The notes: generated from the letters alone by a model not told the origin. A stretch of 44,980 bases of DNA from Nocardioides flavus (ex Wang et al. 2016) (GCF_014653115.1 NZ_BNAD01000020.1:1-44980); one strand, 5' to 3'; positions 22,544 through 31,000 are shown, counted from the stretch's first letter. Translations and numbers: made by a program.

Positions 22544-24427
22544 CTACTCGACGACCTCGGAGGCCTCGAGCCACTCCAGCTCCAGCTCCTCCTTCTCGGC
22601 CGCGAGCTCGCCGAGCTGGGTCCCGACGCGCGCGAGCAGGTCGTAGTCGCTGAGGTTGGCCTCCATCTCGGCGTGCAGCTCGGCCTCGCGTGCGGCGATC
22701 CGCTCGAGCTGCTTCTCCACCCGGGCCAGGACCTTGCGGGCCGCGCGGTCCTCGGCGGAGCCCGCGCGCGCCTTGGCCGGAGGTGGCGGCACATCGCTCG
22801 CAGCAGGGGTGCTGGGCTGCGATGTGCCGCCACCCCCATCCGGTGGTGGCGGCAGATCGCGTACGGAGGACGCCGGCGGCTGCGATGTGCCGCCACCCTC
22901 CGCGCCACCCCCTGCGCCGAGCGAGGCGGACGACGCCGAGGCGGCGCGACGCTCGAGGTACTCGTCGACCCCGCGCGGCAGCATCGAGACCTTCCCGTCG
23001 CCGAGCAGCGCCCACACCGAGTCGGTGACCCGCTCGAGGAAGTAGCGGTCGTGCGAGACCACGACCAGCGTGCCGGGCCAGCTGTCGAGGAAGTCCTCGA
23101 GGACGTTGAGCGTGTCGATGTCGAGGTCGTTGGTCGGCTCGTCGAGGAGCAGCACGTTGGGCTCGCTCAGCAGCAGCTTGAGCAGCTGGAAGCGCCGCCG
23201 CTCGCCACCGGACAGGTCGCCGAGACGTGCGGTCAGCCGGTCACCGGTGAAGCCGAACCGTTCGAGCAGCGAGGTCGCGGTGAGCTCCTGGCCGTCGATC
23301 GTCTTCGTCACCCGGCGGATCGACTCGACCGTCGGCAGCACGCGCCCCTCGGGGTCGATCTCGTCGAGCGCCTGCGTGAGGTGCTGCATCTCGACGGTCC
23401 GCCCGTGCTTGACCCGCCCGACGTCGGGCGCCAGCGCCCCGGAGATGAGCGAGAGCAGGGACGTCTTGCCGGCGCCGTTGACGCCGACGATGCCGATCCG
23501 GTCGCCGGGCCCGATCCGCCAGGTCGCGTGGTCGAGCAGCTTCCGCTCGCCGCGGGACAGGTCGACGTCCTCGATGTCGACGACGTCCTTGCCGAGCCGC
23601 TGGCTGGCGAAGCGCTGGAGCTCCATCCGGTCACGCGGCGGCGGCACGTCGTCGATCAGCGCGTTGGCGGCGTCGATGCGGAACTTCGGCTTCGACGTAC
23701 GCGCGGGGGCGCCGCGCCGCAGCCACGCGAGCTCCTTGCGGGCGAGGTTCTGCCGACGCGTCTCGGTGGCCGCGGCCTGCCGCTGGCGCTCGGCCTTCGC
23801 CAGGACGTACGCCGCGTAGCCGCCTTCGTAGGAGTCGACCGCGCCGTCGTGGACCTCCCACGTGGTCTGGCACACCGCGTCGAGGAACCACCGGTCGTGG
23901 GTCACCACGATGAGCGCCGACGGCAGCGCGACGAGGTGGGAGGCGAGCCAGGCGACCGCCTCGACGTCGAGGTGGTTGGTCGGCTCGTCGAGGACGATCA
24001 GGTCGTGGCGCGAGAGCAGCAGGGCAGCCAGCGCGCAGCGCCGGCGCTCACCTCCCGAGAGCCCGACGACCGCGCGGTCGAGGGTCACGCCGGCGAGCAG
24101 CTCCTCGACGACCTGCCGGGTGGTCGGGTCGGCGGCCCACTCGTGGTCCTGGCGCCCGCCGAGCACGGCCTCGCGTACGGAGTGGCTGTCGACGAGCTCG
24201 TCGCCCTGGTGGAGGTAGCCGATCTCGACGCCGCGGGTGCGCGAGACCCGTCCCGAGTCGGGCTCCTCGAGGCCGGTCATGACCTCGAGCAGGGTGGTCT
24301 TGCCGTCGCCGTTGCGGCCCACCACGCCGACCCGCTCCCCCACCGAGATGCCGAGGGAGACGTTGTCGAGCAGCGGCCGCACGCCGTAGGACTTCGAGAC
24401 GCGCTCGAGGTTGATCAGGTTCGCCAT
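22544..24427 (-). CDS. ABC-F ATPase, Uup-like, with a repeat-derived linker
   Basis: 627 residues. Two ATPase domains: first Walker A GRNGDGKTTLLEV, signature VGLSGGERRRCALAAL, Walker B LIVLDEPTNHLD; second GVNGAGKTSLLSL, LSGGERRRFQLLK, VLLLDEPTNDLD. The ABC-F interdomain linker lies between (RKELAWLRRGAPARTSKPKF). The C-terminal coiled coil (RAARKVLARVEKQLERIAAR to the end) is typical of Uup, which acts on ribosomes or DNA structures. Residues about 511-549, a Gly/Pro stretch (GGGTSQPPAS, DLPPPPDGG, DVPPPPAK), are translated from two 53-nt palindromic repeats in frame. Start ATG 24427. Confidence 0.93.
   Translation of the reverse strand: MANLINLERVSKSYGVRPLLDNVSLGISVGERVGVVGRNGDGKTTLLEVMTGLEEPDSGRVSRTRGVEIGYLHQGDELVDSHSVREAVLGGRQDHEWAADPTTRQVVEELLAGVTLDRAVVGLSGGERRRCALAALLLSRHDLIVLDEPTNHLDVEAVAWLASHLVALPSALIVVTHDRWFLDAVCQTTWEVHDGAVDSYEGGYAAYVLAKAERQRQAAATETRRQNLARKELAWLRRGAPARTSKPKFRIDAANALIDDVPPPRDRMELQRFASQRLGKDVVDIEDVDLSRGERKLLDHATWRIGPGDRIGIVGVNGAGKTSLLSLISGALAPDVGRVKHGRTVEMQHLTQALDEIDPEGRVLPTVESIRRVTKTIDGQELTATSLLERFGFTGDRLTARLGDLSGGERRRFQLLKLLLSEPNVLLLDEPTNDLDIDTLNVLEDFLDSWPGTLVVVSHDRYFLERVTDSVWALLGDGKVSMLPRGVDEYLERRAASASSASLGAGGGAEGGGTSQPPASSVRDLPPPPDGGGGTSQPSTPAASDVPPPPAKARAGSAEDRAARKVLARVEKQLERIAAREAELHAEMEANLSDYDLLARVGTQLGELAAEKEELELEWLEASEVVE
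22782..22834. repeat. 53-nt palindromic repeat (family GGTGGCGGCA), copy inside ABC-F gene
   Basis: Begins GGTGGCGGCACATCGC and ends GCGATGTGCCGCCACC, perfectly complementary 16-nt ends around a variable core. Located in frame in the ABC-F coding region. It shares its ends with the copies at 22845, 33412 and 33485, all exactly 53 nt long. Confidence 0.85.
22845..22897. repeat. 53-nt palindromic repeat, second copy inside ABC-F gene
   Basis: Starts GGTGGCGGCAGATCGC, ends GGCTGCGATGTGCCGCCACC; the last 20 nt are identical to the copy at 22782, 10 nt away. The core differs completely. Translated as part of the Pro/Gly linker. Confidence 0.85.
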
Positions 24428-24486
24428 GTCCGGGCGATCCTCTCAGGTGCGCCCCAGCATCGACGGATCGGCGTACGCCCTGACCC

Positions 24487-24540
24487 GCGCGGTGCGTGAG
24501 ACACGTTCCGGGCCGCCAGAAGCTGCGTCACCCACCTCTC
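24487..24540. repeat. 54-nt palindromic repeat (family GCGGTGCGTGAGAC), degenerate copy
   Basis: Left arm GCGCGGTGCGTGAGACAC, right arm CTGCGTCACCCACCTCTC; pairing is partly decayed. It lies in the 196-nt gap between the flotillin stop and the ABC-F start, 18 nt before the intact copy at 24559. Confidence 0.75.
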
Positions 24541-24558
24541 GGACCGAGACCCTCGACG

Positions 24559-24612
24559 GAGCGGTGCGTGAGACAGGTTCCCGACCTCGAGAAGCTGTCT
24601 CACGCACCGCTC
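24559..24612. repeat. 54-nt palindromic repeat, intact copy
   Basis: GAGCGGTGCGTGAGACAG and CTGTCTCACGCACCGCTC form a perfect 18-bp stem with an 18-nt loop. It ends 12 nt beyond the flotillin stop codon on the minus strand and could terminate that transcript. Same length as the copy at 24487, with a 72-nt period. Confidence 0.82.
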
Positions 24613-24623
24613 GAGCGGGAGGT

Positions 24624-26165
24624 TCAGCTGACGGGCTGACCCGCCGCGGGCGCTGAGGCCGAGACGTCGAGCGCGCCGCGCGAGCCGTCGGTGCCGGAGT
24701 ACTTCTGGATCAGCTGCTCGACGTCGAGCCCTGTCGTGGCCTTGAGCAGCTCCATGGTCTGCACGAGGTTGTTGGTCACCTGCCTGGGCAGCTCGCCGGC
24801 GCCGTCGGCCGAGATCACGGTGAGCTTGTCGATCCCACTCATCGGACGGGCGAGCTCGGCGGCGACCTTGGGCATGACCTCGATGAGCATCTGGAGCACG
24901 GCGGCCTCGTTGTAGCCGGCGAAGGCGGCGGCCTTCTTGTCCATCGCCTCGGCCTCGGCCTGACCGGCGGCCAGGATCGCGGCGGCCTGCGCGTCGCCCT
25001 CGGCGCGCAGCGCGTCGGCCTCGGCGACACGGCGGGCCTTCTCGGCCTCACCGCGCTTGGCGCCCTCGATGGCCTCGGCCTCGGCCAGCGCCGAACGGCG
25101 GGACTTCTCGCCCTCACCGGTCAGTCGGGCCTTCTCGGCCTCCGCCTCGGCGTTGGCGATCGAGGACGCCTTGCGGGCCTCGGCCTCGAGGATCTCGGAG
25201 TTGCGCCGACCCTGCGCCTCGGTCTCGACACGGTAGCGCTCGGCGTCGGCAGGCTTGCGGACCTCGGTGTCGAGCTGGCGCTCCTTGAGCGCTGCCTGCC
25301 GTACGGCGACCTTCTCCTGCTCGAGCAGCACGGCCTGGTCGCGGTCGGCCTGCGCGAGCGGGCCGGCCGCCGCGGCCTGGGCGTTGGCGGCGTCGGTCTC
25401 GGCCTTGATCTCGGCATTTTTGAGCGCCAGCGCGCGCTGGGTGATCGCGATCTCCTGCTCGGCGGCGATGCGCGCCTGCTCGGCGGCCTGGCGGGCGTTG
25501 GCCTCGGCGATGGAGGCGAGCTGGTTGAGTTTGGCGGCCTCGGGACGACCGAGGTCGGCGAGGTAGGAGCCGTCGTCGGTGATGTCCTGGATCTGGAAGG
25601 TGTCGAGGACGAGGCCCTGACCGGTCAGGGACGACTCCGACTCCTCTGCCACGCGCTGGGCGAAGGCCGCGCGGTCGCGGATGATCTGCTCGACCGACAT
25701 CGAGCCGACGATGGAGCGCAGCGCACCGGCGAGCACCTCCTGGGTGAAGGTCTCGATCTCGCCCTGCTGGCTGAGGAAGCGCTGGCCGGCGGCGCGGATG
25801 GAGTCCTCGTTGCCGCCGACCTTGACGAGCGCGACGCCGTCGAGGTTGAGCTTGATGCCCTGCCCCGACACCGCTCCGCGGATCTGCACCGAGATGCGTC
25901 GTGAGGACAGGTCGAGGGTGGCGAGGCGCTGGATGAACGGGATGACGAACACGCCGCCGCCCATGACGACCTTCTGGCCGGACAGGTCGGTGGAGATCTC
26001 GCCGGTCTCCGGGTTGCGCACCTCGCCCTTGCCCTTGCGCCCGGTGACGATGAAGGACTCGTTGGGCCCGGCCACCTTGTACCGGGTGGTGACGAGCAGG
26101 GCCAGCAGCACCAGGAGGACGAGGAGGCCGATCACGGAGGTGACGACCGGGGACAGACCGAACAT
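24624..26165 (-). CDS. Flotillin-like SPFH-domain membrane protein
   Basis: 513 residues. N-terminal membrane segment (VVTSVIGLLVLLVLLALLV), SPFH domain (about 35-200: GPNESFIVTGRKGKGEVRNP, VFVIPFIQRLATLDLSSRRI, FLSQQGEIETFTQEVLAGAL), then a long Ala/Glu coiled coil with repeated EAE units (residues about 220-410). The C-terminus holds MLIEVMPKVAAELARPMSGIDKL, typical of flotillin. Flotillins scaffold ordered membrane regions and oligomerise through the coiled coil. Paired with the NfeD-like gene just upstream (44 nt), the usual operon partner. The two palindromes at 24487 and 24559 lie downstream. Confidence 0.93.
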   Translation of the reverse strand: MFGLSPVVTSVIGLLVLLVLLALLVTTRYKVAGPNESFIVTGRKGKGEVRNPETGEISTDLSGQKVVMGGGVFVIPFIQRLATLDLSSRRISVQIRGAVSGQGIKLNLDGVALVKVGGNEDSIRAAGQRFLSQQGEIETFTQEVLAGALRSIVGSMSVEQIIRDRAAFAQRVAEESESSLTGQGLVLDTFQIQDITDDGSYLADLGRPEAAKLNQLASIAEANARQAAEQARIAAEQEIAITQRALALKNAEIKAETDAANAQAAAAGPLAQADRDQAVLLEQEKVAVRQAALKERQLDTEVRKPADAERYRVETEAQGRRNSEILEAEARKASSIANAEAEAEKARLTGEGEKSRRSALAEAEAIEGAKRGEAEKARRVAEADALRAEGDAQAAAILAAGQAEAEAMDKKAAAFAGYNEAAVLQMLIEVMPKVAAELARPMSGIDKLTVISADGAGELPRQVTNNLVQTMELLKATTGLDVEQLIQKYSGTDGSRGALDVSASAPAAGQPVS

Positions 26166-26209
26166 GGACAGTGCTCCTAGCGAGATGGCGTACGTGGATC
26201 GAGAGGTGG

Positions 26210-26707
26210 TCAGGGCAGGAAGAGCGGTTCGACCTGCACGGCCGTGGGCGAGATGACCTGGGTGACGCTGACCTGGGTGCCGGCCGGCACGGCTGTGCTC
26301 GAGCGGGCGTTGAGACGGGTGAGGTGGCCGCCGACGCTGATCGACACGACCCCGAAGCCGCCCTCGGGGATCGCGCTGACGACCGAGCCGATCTTCTCGA
26401 CCATGTCGGACGTGCGGACCGTGTCGCCGTCGCCGTCCCCGTGGAGGTAGCGCGAGGCCTTCGCCGCCAGGACGCCCAGCACGACGCCGAGCACGACGCC
26501 GATGACGACCGCCAGCGACGTCGACCCGGTCGTCTCGAGCGCGATCGCACCCCCGAAGCCGAGGGCACCGAGGAAGGCGGCGAGCGCCTCGGTCGAGAAG
26601 AAGCCGGCGCTGAGGCCCTCGAGCGCCCCGTCGAGGACGTCGCCGAGGACCAGCGCGACGAGGAGCAGCACGACGCCGGCGGCCCCCACCACCAGGAACA
26701 CGGTCAC
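26210..26707 (-). CDS. NfeD-like membrane protein, flotillin partner
   Basis: 165 residues from GTG 26707, with GGGGGAGG 7 nt before it. Two or three membrane segments (TVFLVVGAAGVVLLLVALVL, AFLGALGFGGAIALE, SLAVVIGVVLGVVLGVLAA), then an OB-fold-like C-terminus (EGGFGVVSISVGGHLTRLNA, VPAGTQVSVTQVISPTAVQV) as in the short NfeD class. It precedes the flotillin gene on the same strand, matching the yuaF-floT arrangement of Bacillus. It probably helps form or regulate flotillin assemblies. Confidence 0.88.
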   Translation of the reverse strand: MTVFLVVGAAGVVLLLVALVLGDVLDGALEGLSAGFFSTEALAAFLGALGFGGAIALETTGSTSLAVVIGVVLGVVLGVLAAKASRYLHGDGDGDTVRTSDMVEKIGSVVSAIPEGGFGVVSISVGGHLTRLNARSSTAVPAGTQVSVTQVISPTAVQVEPLFLP

Positions 26708-26731
26708 GACGATGCCTCCCCCAGGCGATCA

Positions 26732-26764
26732 GCGCGACGTCGTCGACGTCGCGCGCACAACATA
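26732..26764 (-). promoter_or_regulatory. -10 box and leader hairpin of the NfeD-flotillin operon
   Basis: On the minus strand TATGTT (26764-26759) can serve as -10, followed by the hairpin GCGCGACGTC-GAC-GACGTCGCGC (26754-26732) and then the ribosome binding site. The hairpin would be near the 5' end of the mRNA and could affect its stability. No clear -35. Confidence 0.5.
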
Positions 26765-26806
26765 GCGGTGATGCTTCCCCGTCCGCCGGGGTTCACACCT
26801 GCCGGA

Positions 26807-27697
26807 TCAGCCGGGATGGACGACGTGCGCGCCTGCGACGGGTCCCACGGCCGGCAGCACCACGTCGTACGTCGCCGAGAGCCCGGCGGCCACGGCCATG
26901 GCCTCGTCGCGGCCGGCGCAGAGGAACACGCAGGTGGGGCCGGAGCCGCTCACCATGCCGCGCAGGGCTCCCTCGGCCTCGCCGCGCTCGATCAGCGTGC
27001 CGAGCTCGGGGCGCAGGTCGATCGCGGGCTCCTCGAGGTCGTTGTGCAGCGTGCGCGCCAGGCGTACGGGCTCTCCGGTGGCCAGCGCGGCGAGGAGCCC
27101 GGTCGGCTCGGCGGGCTGCGCAGGCGCGTCCGGGTGGAGGCGGTCGAAGTGCCGGTAGACCTCGGGCGTGGACAGCCCGACGGACGCGGGGACGACGACC
27201 CACCACCAGGTGCCGAGGTCCTCGATGCGCTCGACGACCTCACCCCGGCCCCGGCCGCGCGCGGTGCCGCCGACGAGCGAGAACGGCACGTCGCTGCCCA
27301 GCCGCGCGGCCTGCGCGAGGAGGACCTCGTCGGACTGGTCGAGGACGTGCAGCCGGTCGTGGGCGAGCAGGGCGGCGGCGCCGTCGGCGGAGCCGCCCGC
27401 CATCCCGCCGGCGACCGGGACCCGCTTGCTGATCCGCACGGCGTGCGCGTCCCCGCAGGCCACCTCGGCGAGCGCACGCATCGCGATGTTGGAGGCGTCG
27501 GTGGGGATGCCGTCCACGTCGACGTACGGCGGGCCCGCGACGGTGAGGGAGTCCTCGCCGGCGACCGACAGCGTGAGGTCGTCGTAGAGGTCGATCGCCT
27601 GGTAGACGGTGTCGAGCGGGTGGAAGCCGTCCTCGCGGGGAGCGCCGACCCCGAGGTGGAGGTTGATCTTGGCCGCGGCGCGGACGGTGACGCTCAT
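26807..27697 (-). CDS. ispE: 4-diphosphocytidyl-2-C-methyl-D-erythritol kinase
   Basis: 296 residues. GHMP kinase of the MEP isoprenoid pathway, phosphorylating CDP-methylerythritol. N-terminal VRAAAKINLHLGVGAPREDG with the substrate-binding Lys-Ile-Asn; glycine-rich ATP loop VPVAGGMAGGSADGAAALLA; C-terminal MVSGSGPTCVFLC. Full length. ATG overlaps the rsmA stop (ATGA), so it is the second gene of an rsmA-ispE pair, an order conserved in actinobacteria (Rv1010-Rv1011). Confidence 0.96.
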   Translation of the reverse strand: MSVTVRAAAKINLHLGVGAPREDGFHPLDTVYQAIDLYDDLTLSVAGEDSLTVAGPPYVDVDGIPTDASNIAMRALAEVACGDAHAVRISKRVPVAGGMAGGSADGAAALLAHDRLHVLDQSDEVLLAQAARLGSDVPFSLVGGTARGRGRGEVVERIEDLGTWWWVVVPASVGLSTPEVYRHFDRLHPDAPAQPAEPTGLLAALATGEPVRLARTLHNDLEEPAIDLRPELGTLIERGEAEGALRGMVSGSGPTCVFLCAGRDEAMAVAAGLSATYDVVLPAVGPVAGAHVVHPG

Positions 27698-28563
27698 CGC
27701 GTGGCCGCCAGCCCCTCCGCGATGCGGGCGAAGTCCGCGACGTCGAGCACCTCGCCGCGCGCCGTCGGGTCGACGCCCGCGGCCTCCAGCGCCGCGGTGG
27801 CCGCCTCGGCCGAGCCCGCCAGCCCGCGCAGCGCGGCACGGACCTGCTTGCGGCGCTGGGCGAAGGCGGCGTCGACGACGGCGAAGACCTGCTCGCGGGT
27901 CGCGGTGGTGCTCGGTGGCTCGCGCCGGGTCCAGGCGACGAGGCCGGAGTCGACGTTGGGGGCCGGCCAGAACACGTTGCGCCCGATCGCGCCCGCGCGG
28001 CGTACGTCGGCGAACCAGGCCGCCTTCACGCTGGGCACGCCGTAGCTCTTCGACCCCGGTCGCGCGGCCAGCCGGTCCGCGACCTCGGCCTGCACCATCA
28101 CCAGGCCCCGCTCGAGCGACGGCAGCAGGGTGAGGAGATGGATCAGGACGGGCACGGAGACGTTGTAGGGGAGGTTGGCCACGAGCGCGGTCGGCGGCGG
28201 GCCGGGCACCTCCTCGATACGCATCGCGTCGGCCAGCACGACCTCGAAGGCCTCGGCCTGCCCGGGGGCGTACGTCGCGATGGTGGCCGGCAGCCGTTCG
28301 GCGAGGACCGGGTCGACCTCGATCGCGATCACCCGGCGCGCGACCTCGAGCAGCGCGAGGGTGAGCGAGCCGAGCCCGGGCCCGACCTCGACGACCACGT
28401 CGTCGCCGGTGATGCCCGACTCGCGCACGATGCGGCGCACCGTGTTGGCGTCGATGACGAAGTTCTGCCCGCGCTGCTTGGTGGGTCGCAGGTCGAGCTC
28501 GGCCGCCAGGTGACGCACCTCGGCCGGCCCGAGGAGTCTCGGGCCGGCCGGGTTCGTGGTCAT
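27694..28563 (-). CDS. rsmA: 16S rRNA dimethyladenosine transferase RsmA/KsgA
   Basis: 289 residues. Dimethylates two adjacent adenosines at the 3' end of 16S rRNA. Motifs: KQRGQNFVIDANTVRRIV, motif I VVEVGPGLGSLTLALLE, ALVANLPYNVSVPVLIHLL (NLPY catalytic), and a basic C-terminus (QRRKQVRAALRGLAG). Start at ATG 28563, 8 nt after TAGGCT, so probably leaderless. An earlier in-frame ATG at 28638 would lie inside the palindrome at 28583 and is unlikely. Confidence 0.96.
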   Translation of the reverse strand: MTTNPAGPRLLGPAEVRHLAAELDLRPTKQRGQNFVIDANTVRRIVRESGITGDDVVVEVGPGLGSLTLALLEVARRVIAIEVDPVLAERLPATIATYAPGQAEAFEVVLADAMRIEEVPGPPPTALVANLPYNVSVPVLIHLLTLLPSLERGLVMVQAEVADRLAARPGSKSYGVPSVKAAWFADVRRAGAIGRNVFWPAPNVDSGLVAWTRREPPSTTATREQVFAVVDAAFAQRRKQVRAALRGLAGSAEAATAALEAAGVDPTARGEVLDVADFARIAEGLAATR

Positions 28564-28582
28564 GGTGGGCAAGCCTAGTGCG

Positions 28583-28660
28583 CGCTGTAACGCCGGGTTA
28601 ATCGCTGTACCCACCCCCTTGCATGGGGGTGGGTACAAGCACGAACCCGGCGTTACAGCG
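28583..28660. repeat. 78-nt palindrome between rpfB and rsmA
   Basis: Two 36-nt arms separated by 6 nt. The outer 17 nt (CGCTGTAACGCCGGGTT) and the inner 13 nt (TGTACCCACCCCC) pair perfectly; a 6-nt symmetrical internal loop separates them. It lies 12 nt after the rpfB stop on the minus strand and just before the rsmA promoter, so it could terminate rpfB. It is much longer than a usual terminator and lacks a U-run. Confidence 0.8.
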
Positions 28661-28672
28661 GCGGACGGGAGC

Positions 28673-29797
28673 TCAGCGCAGGCCGAGCTTGGCCGAACAG
28701 CTGGGCCACTGGCCCCAGCCGGCGCGGGCCTGCAGGATCTGCCCGCGCTTGATCTGCTCCTCGCGGCTGTGCTGGTGCGGCAGGCCGGTGCCGCCGACGG
28801 AGGCCCAGGTCGCGGCGCTGAACTGGAGGCCGCCGTAGTAGCCGTTGCCGGTGTTGATGGCCCAGTTGCCGCCCGACTCGCACTGCGCGAGGCGGTCCCA
28901 GACGGTGTTCCCGCCGGCGAAGTCGGCGCTCGGCTCCTCCTTGGTGCCGACCCTGACGATGGTCGGCACGGCCTTCACCCGCACGTCGGCCCTGACGACC
29001 TTGCGGGCGGCGAGCTCGCCGTTGACGAAGCGCAGGCGGTAGGTCACCGCGCGGACGCCGTCCCTGCCGGGCTGGACGACCTCCTCCTCGCCCTCGTACA
29101 TGCTGGGGTCCTCGCGCTCGACGACGGGCGCGTCGATCGCCTCGCGCCGTACGCGCTTGGTGGCGATCCGGATGTCCGTGACCACGACCTTGTCGCCGTC
29201 GGCGATCTCGGTGTCGAGCGAAGGGGTCACCTTGTCGTGCTCGTCGACCTCGAAGTCCATCGACTCCAGCACGTCGGCGACGGTCAGCGCGGTGAGCGTG
29301 CGCTTGCGGAGGTCCTTGCCGCCGAGCTTGATCTGCACGACCTTGGGCGTGACGACCTCGAGGGTCATGCCCCGGCGCCCGATCGAGGAGCCACGGCTGG
29401 CGGACAGGTCGGCGCCCTCGAAGCGGCGGCCGATCTCGCCGAGCGCGCTGGCGACCTTGGTCGAGTTCACCCAGTAGGTCGTGGTCTCGCCGTCGACGGA
29501 GAGCTCGAGCGGCCGGCCGAACTGGACCGCGATGGCCGAGCCGTCGGTGACCGTCTCGTCGACCGACGGTGCGACCAGGTCCTTGTCGGTGACCTCGATG
29601 CCCTCGGCCGCGAGCACGTCGGCGACGGTGTCACCGATGGCGCTGACCTGACGGGTCTCCCCGTCGAGGGTGAGGGTCACGTCCTTGCTGAGGGCCGCAT
29701 ATCCGACCGTGGTGCCCGCGACGGCCGCCACGATGACCCCGACGAGGGTCGCCAGAACGGCCTTGGACCTGCTGAGCTGCGCGAAACGAGAGCGCAC
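28673..29797 (-). CDS. rpfB: Resuscitation-promoting factor, RpfB type
   Basis: 374 residues from GTG 29797 (CGGAG 4 nt upstream). An N-terminal membrane segment or signal (AVLATLVGVIVAAVAGTTVG), three DUF348 domains (VTLTLDGETRQVSAIGDT; LELSVDGETTTYWVNSTK; VQIKLGGKDLRKRTLTALTV), a G5 domain (YRLRFVNGELAARKVVRADV), and the C-terminal Rpf lysozyme-like domain with catalytic Glu in DRLAQCESGGNWAI and NGYYGGLQFSAATWASVGG. Cleaves peptidoglycan and wakes dormant cells. Upstream, 29798-30063 (266 nt) is mostly GC-rich with an AT-richer patch at 29975-30050 likely to hold the promoter; I saw no known riboswitch there. Order rpfB-rsmA-ispE is as in mycobacteria. Confidence 0.95.
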   Translation of the reverse strand: MRSRFAQLSRSKAVLATLVGVIVAAVAGTTVGYAALSKDVTLTLDGETRQVSAIGDTVADVLAAEGIEVTDKDLVAPSVDETVTDGSAIAVQFGRPLELSVDGETTTYWVNSTKVASALGEIGRRFEGADLSASRGSSIGRRGMTLEVVTPKVVQIKLGGKDLRKRTLTALTVADVLESMDFEVDEHDKVTPSLDTEIADGDKVVVTDIRIATKRVRREAIDAPVVEREDPSMYEGEEEVVQPGRDGVRAVTYRLRFVNGELAARKVVRADVRVKAVPTIVRVGTKEEPSADFAGGNTVWDRLAQCESGGNWAINTGNGYYGGLQFSAATWASVGGTGLPHQHSREEQIKRGQILQARAGWGQWPSCSAKLGLR

Positions 29798-30063
29798 GAT
29801 TCTCCGAACGTCGTCCTCCCCGGGCCTCGGGCGACAGCACCCCCCGGCCGGGCGTGCGCGGCGGCCACGGTGGCGCCCGGAGGAGCCTGGGTGGAGCCGT
29901 ACGACGTGCGAGCGGGGGTCTCGCAGGACCGGCCCGAACCGGTCCTCGTGCTGCCGTAGATCGCTCCCGATCCCGGCCAACAATCACAGAACGATAACGA
30001 CGATGGCCGGTGACGCAAACTCGAACGCCGAAAATCAGGGGGTGTCCCCGCTCACGCGGCGAC

Positions 30064-30969
30064 CTACCAGGCACCGCCGAAGGCGATTTCGGTGTTGGCG
30101 TCGATCGCCCGGCAGAGCTCCTCGAGGTCGGCCTGCAGGACCTCCGCCATGGCGCGCACGGTGAGCGGCACGAGGTAGGACGCGTTGGGTCGGCCGCGGT
30201 AGGGCACCGGAGTCAGGTAGGGCGCGTCCGTCTCGACCAGGACCCGGTCGCGCGGCGTCACCGCGAGCGCGTTGCGCAGGGGCGCGGCGTTCTTGAACGT
30301 CACCGTGCCGGCGAAGCTCAGGTGGGCGCCGCGGTCCAGGCATCGCCGCGCGAAGTCGTCGTCGCCGGAGAAGCAGTGCATCACCCAGCGCTCGGGCGCG
30401 CCCTCCTCGTCGAGGATCCGCAGCACGTCGTCGTGCGCCTCGCGGTCGTGGATGACCAGCGTCTTGTCGAGCCGCTTGGCGATGTCGACGTGGCGCCGGA
30501 AGCTCTCCTCCTGCGCGGTCCAGCCCTCCTCGCCCGTACGGCTCTGGGCGTGGCGGAAGCGGTCGAGGCCGGTCTCGCCGACGGCGCGCACCTTGTCGTG
30601 CGCGGCGGCGAGCTGCTCGATCTCCTCCAGTGCCGCCTCGAGGTCGCCGGTCGCCGCGAGCCGCGGTGCCTCGTTGGGGTGCAGGGCGACCCCGGCGACG
30701 AGCGCGTCGTGCCCGGCGGCGACCTCGACCGCCCACCGTGCGCCCGGCAGGTCGCACCCGATCTGCACGATGCGCGGCACGCCGACGGCAGCAGCGGCCG
30801 CGATCGCGTCCTCGGTGGCGACCCAGTCGCCGTCGGCGATGTCGAGGTGGCAGTGGTTGTCCACGACCGGGTGCGGCAGGGGCTCGGGGGCCGGCGGGCG
30901 CTCGCGGTCGCGGCGGGCGCCGGAGGTCTCCTCGGTGGCCGCGCGGCTGCGGGTGGGCTGCTCGGTCAT
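30064..30969 (-). CDS. tatD: TatD-family metal-dependent hydrolase
   Basis: 301 residues with an extra, charged first 35. Metal ligands: VVDNHCHLDIAD (His-x-His), GETGLDRF (Glu), VIHDREAHDDV (His), MHCFSG (His) and ETDAPYLTP (Asp). TatD proteins act as 3'-5' DNA exonucleases or phosphoesterases. ATG 30969 is 7 nt after TAGCCT (leaderless). In most actinobacteria metG sits between tatD and rsmI; here only 31 nt separate them, so metG has moved elsewhere. Confidence 0.94.
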   Translation of the reverse strand: MTEQPTRSRAATEETSGARRDRERPPAPEPLPHPVVDNHCHLDIADGDWVATEDAIAAAAAVGVPRIVQIGCDLPGARWAVEVAAGHDALVAGVALHPNEAPRLAATGDLEAALEEIEQLAAAHDKVRAVGETGLDRFRHAQSRTGEEGWTAQEESFRRHVDIAKRLDKTLVIHDREAHDDVLRILDEEGAPERWVMHCFSGDDDFARRCLDRGAHLSFAGTVTFKNAAPLRNALAVTPRDRVLVETDAPYLTPVPYRGRPNASYLVPLTVRAMAEVLQADLEELCRAIDANTEIAFGGAW

Positions 30970-31000
30970 GGGCCCGAGGCTAGTCGGGCGGTGCGCGCCC

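Noticed and set aside
29798..30063. Possible c-di-AMP riboswitch before rpfB, as found before some rpf genes
   Set aside because: I could not find the conserved core motifs or the expected pseudoknot arms; a covariance-model search would decide.
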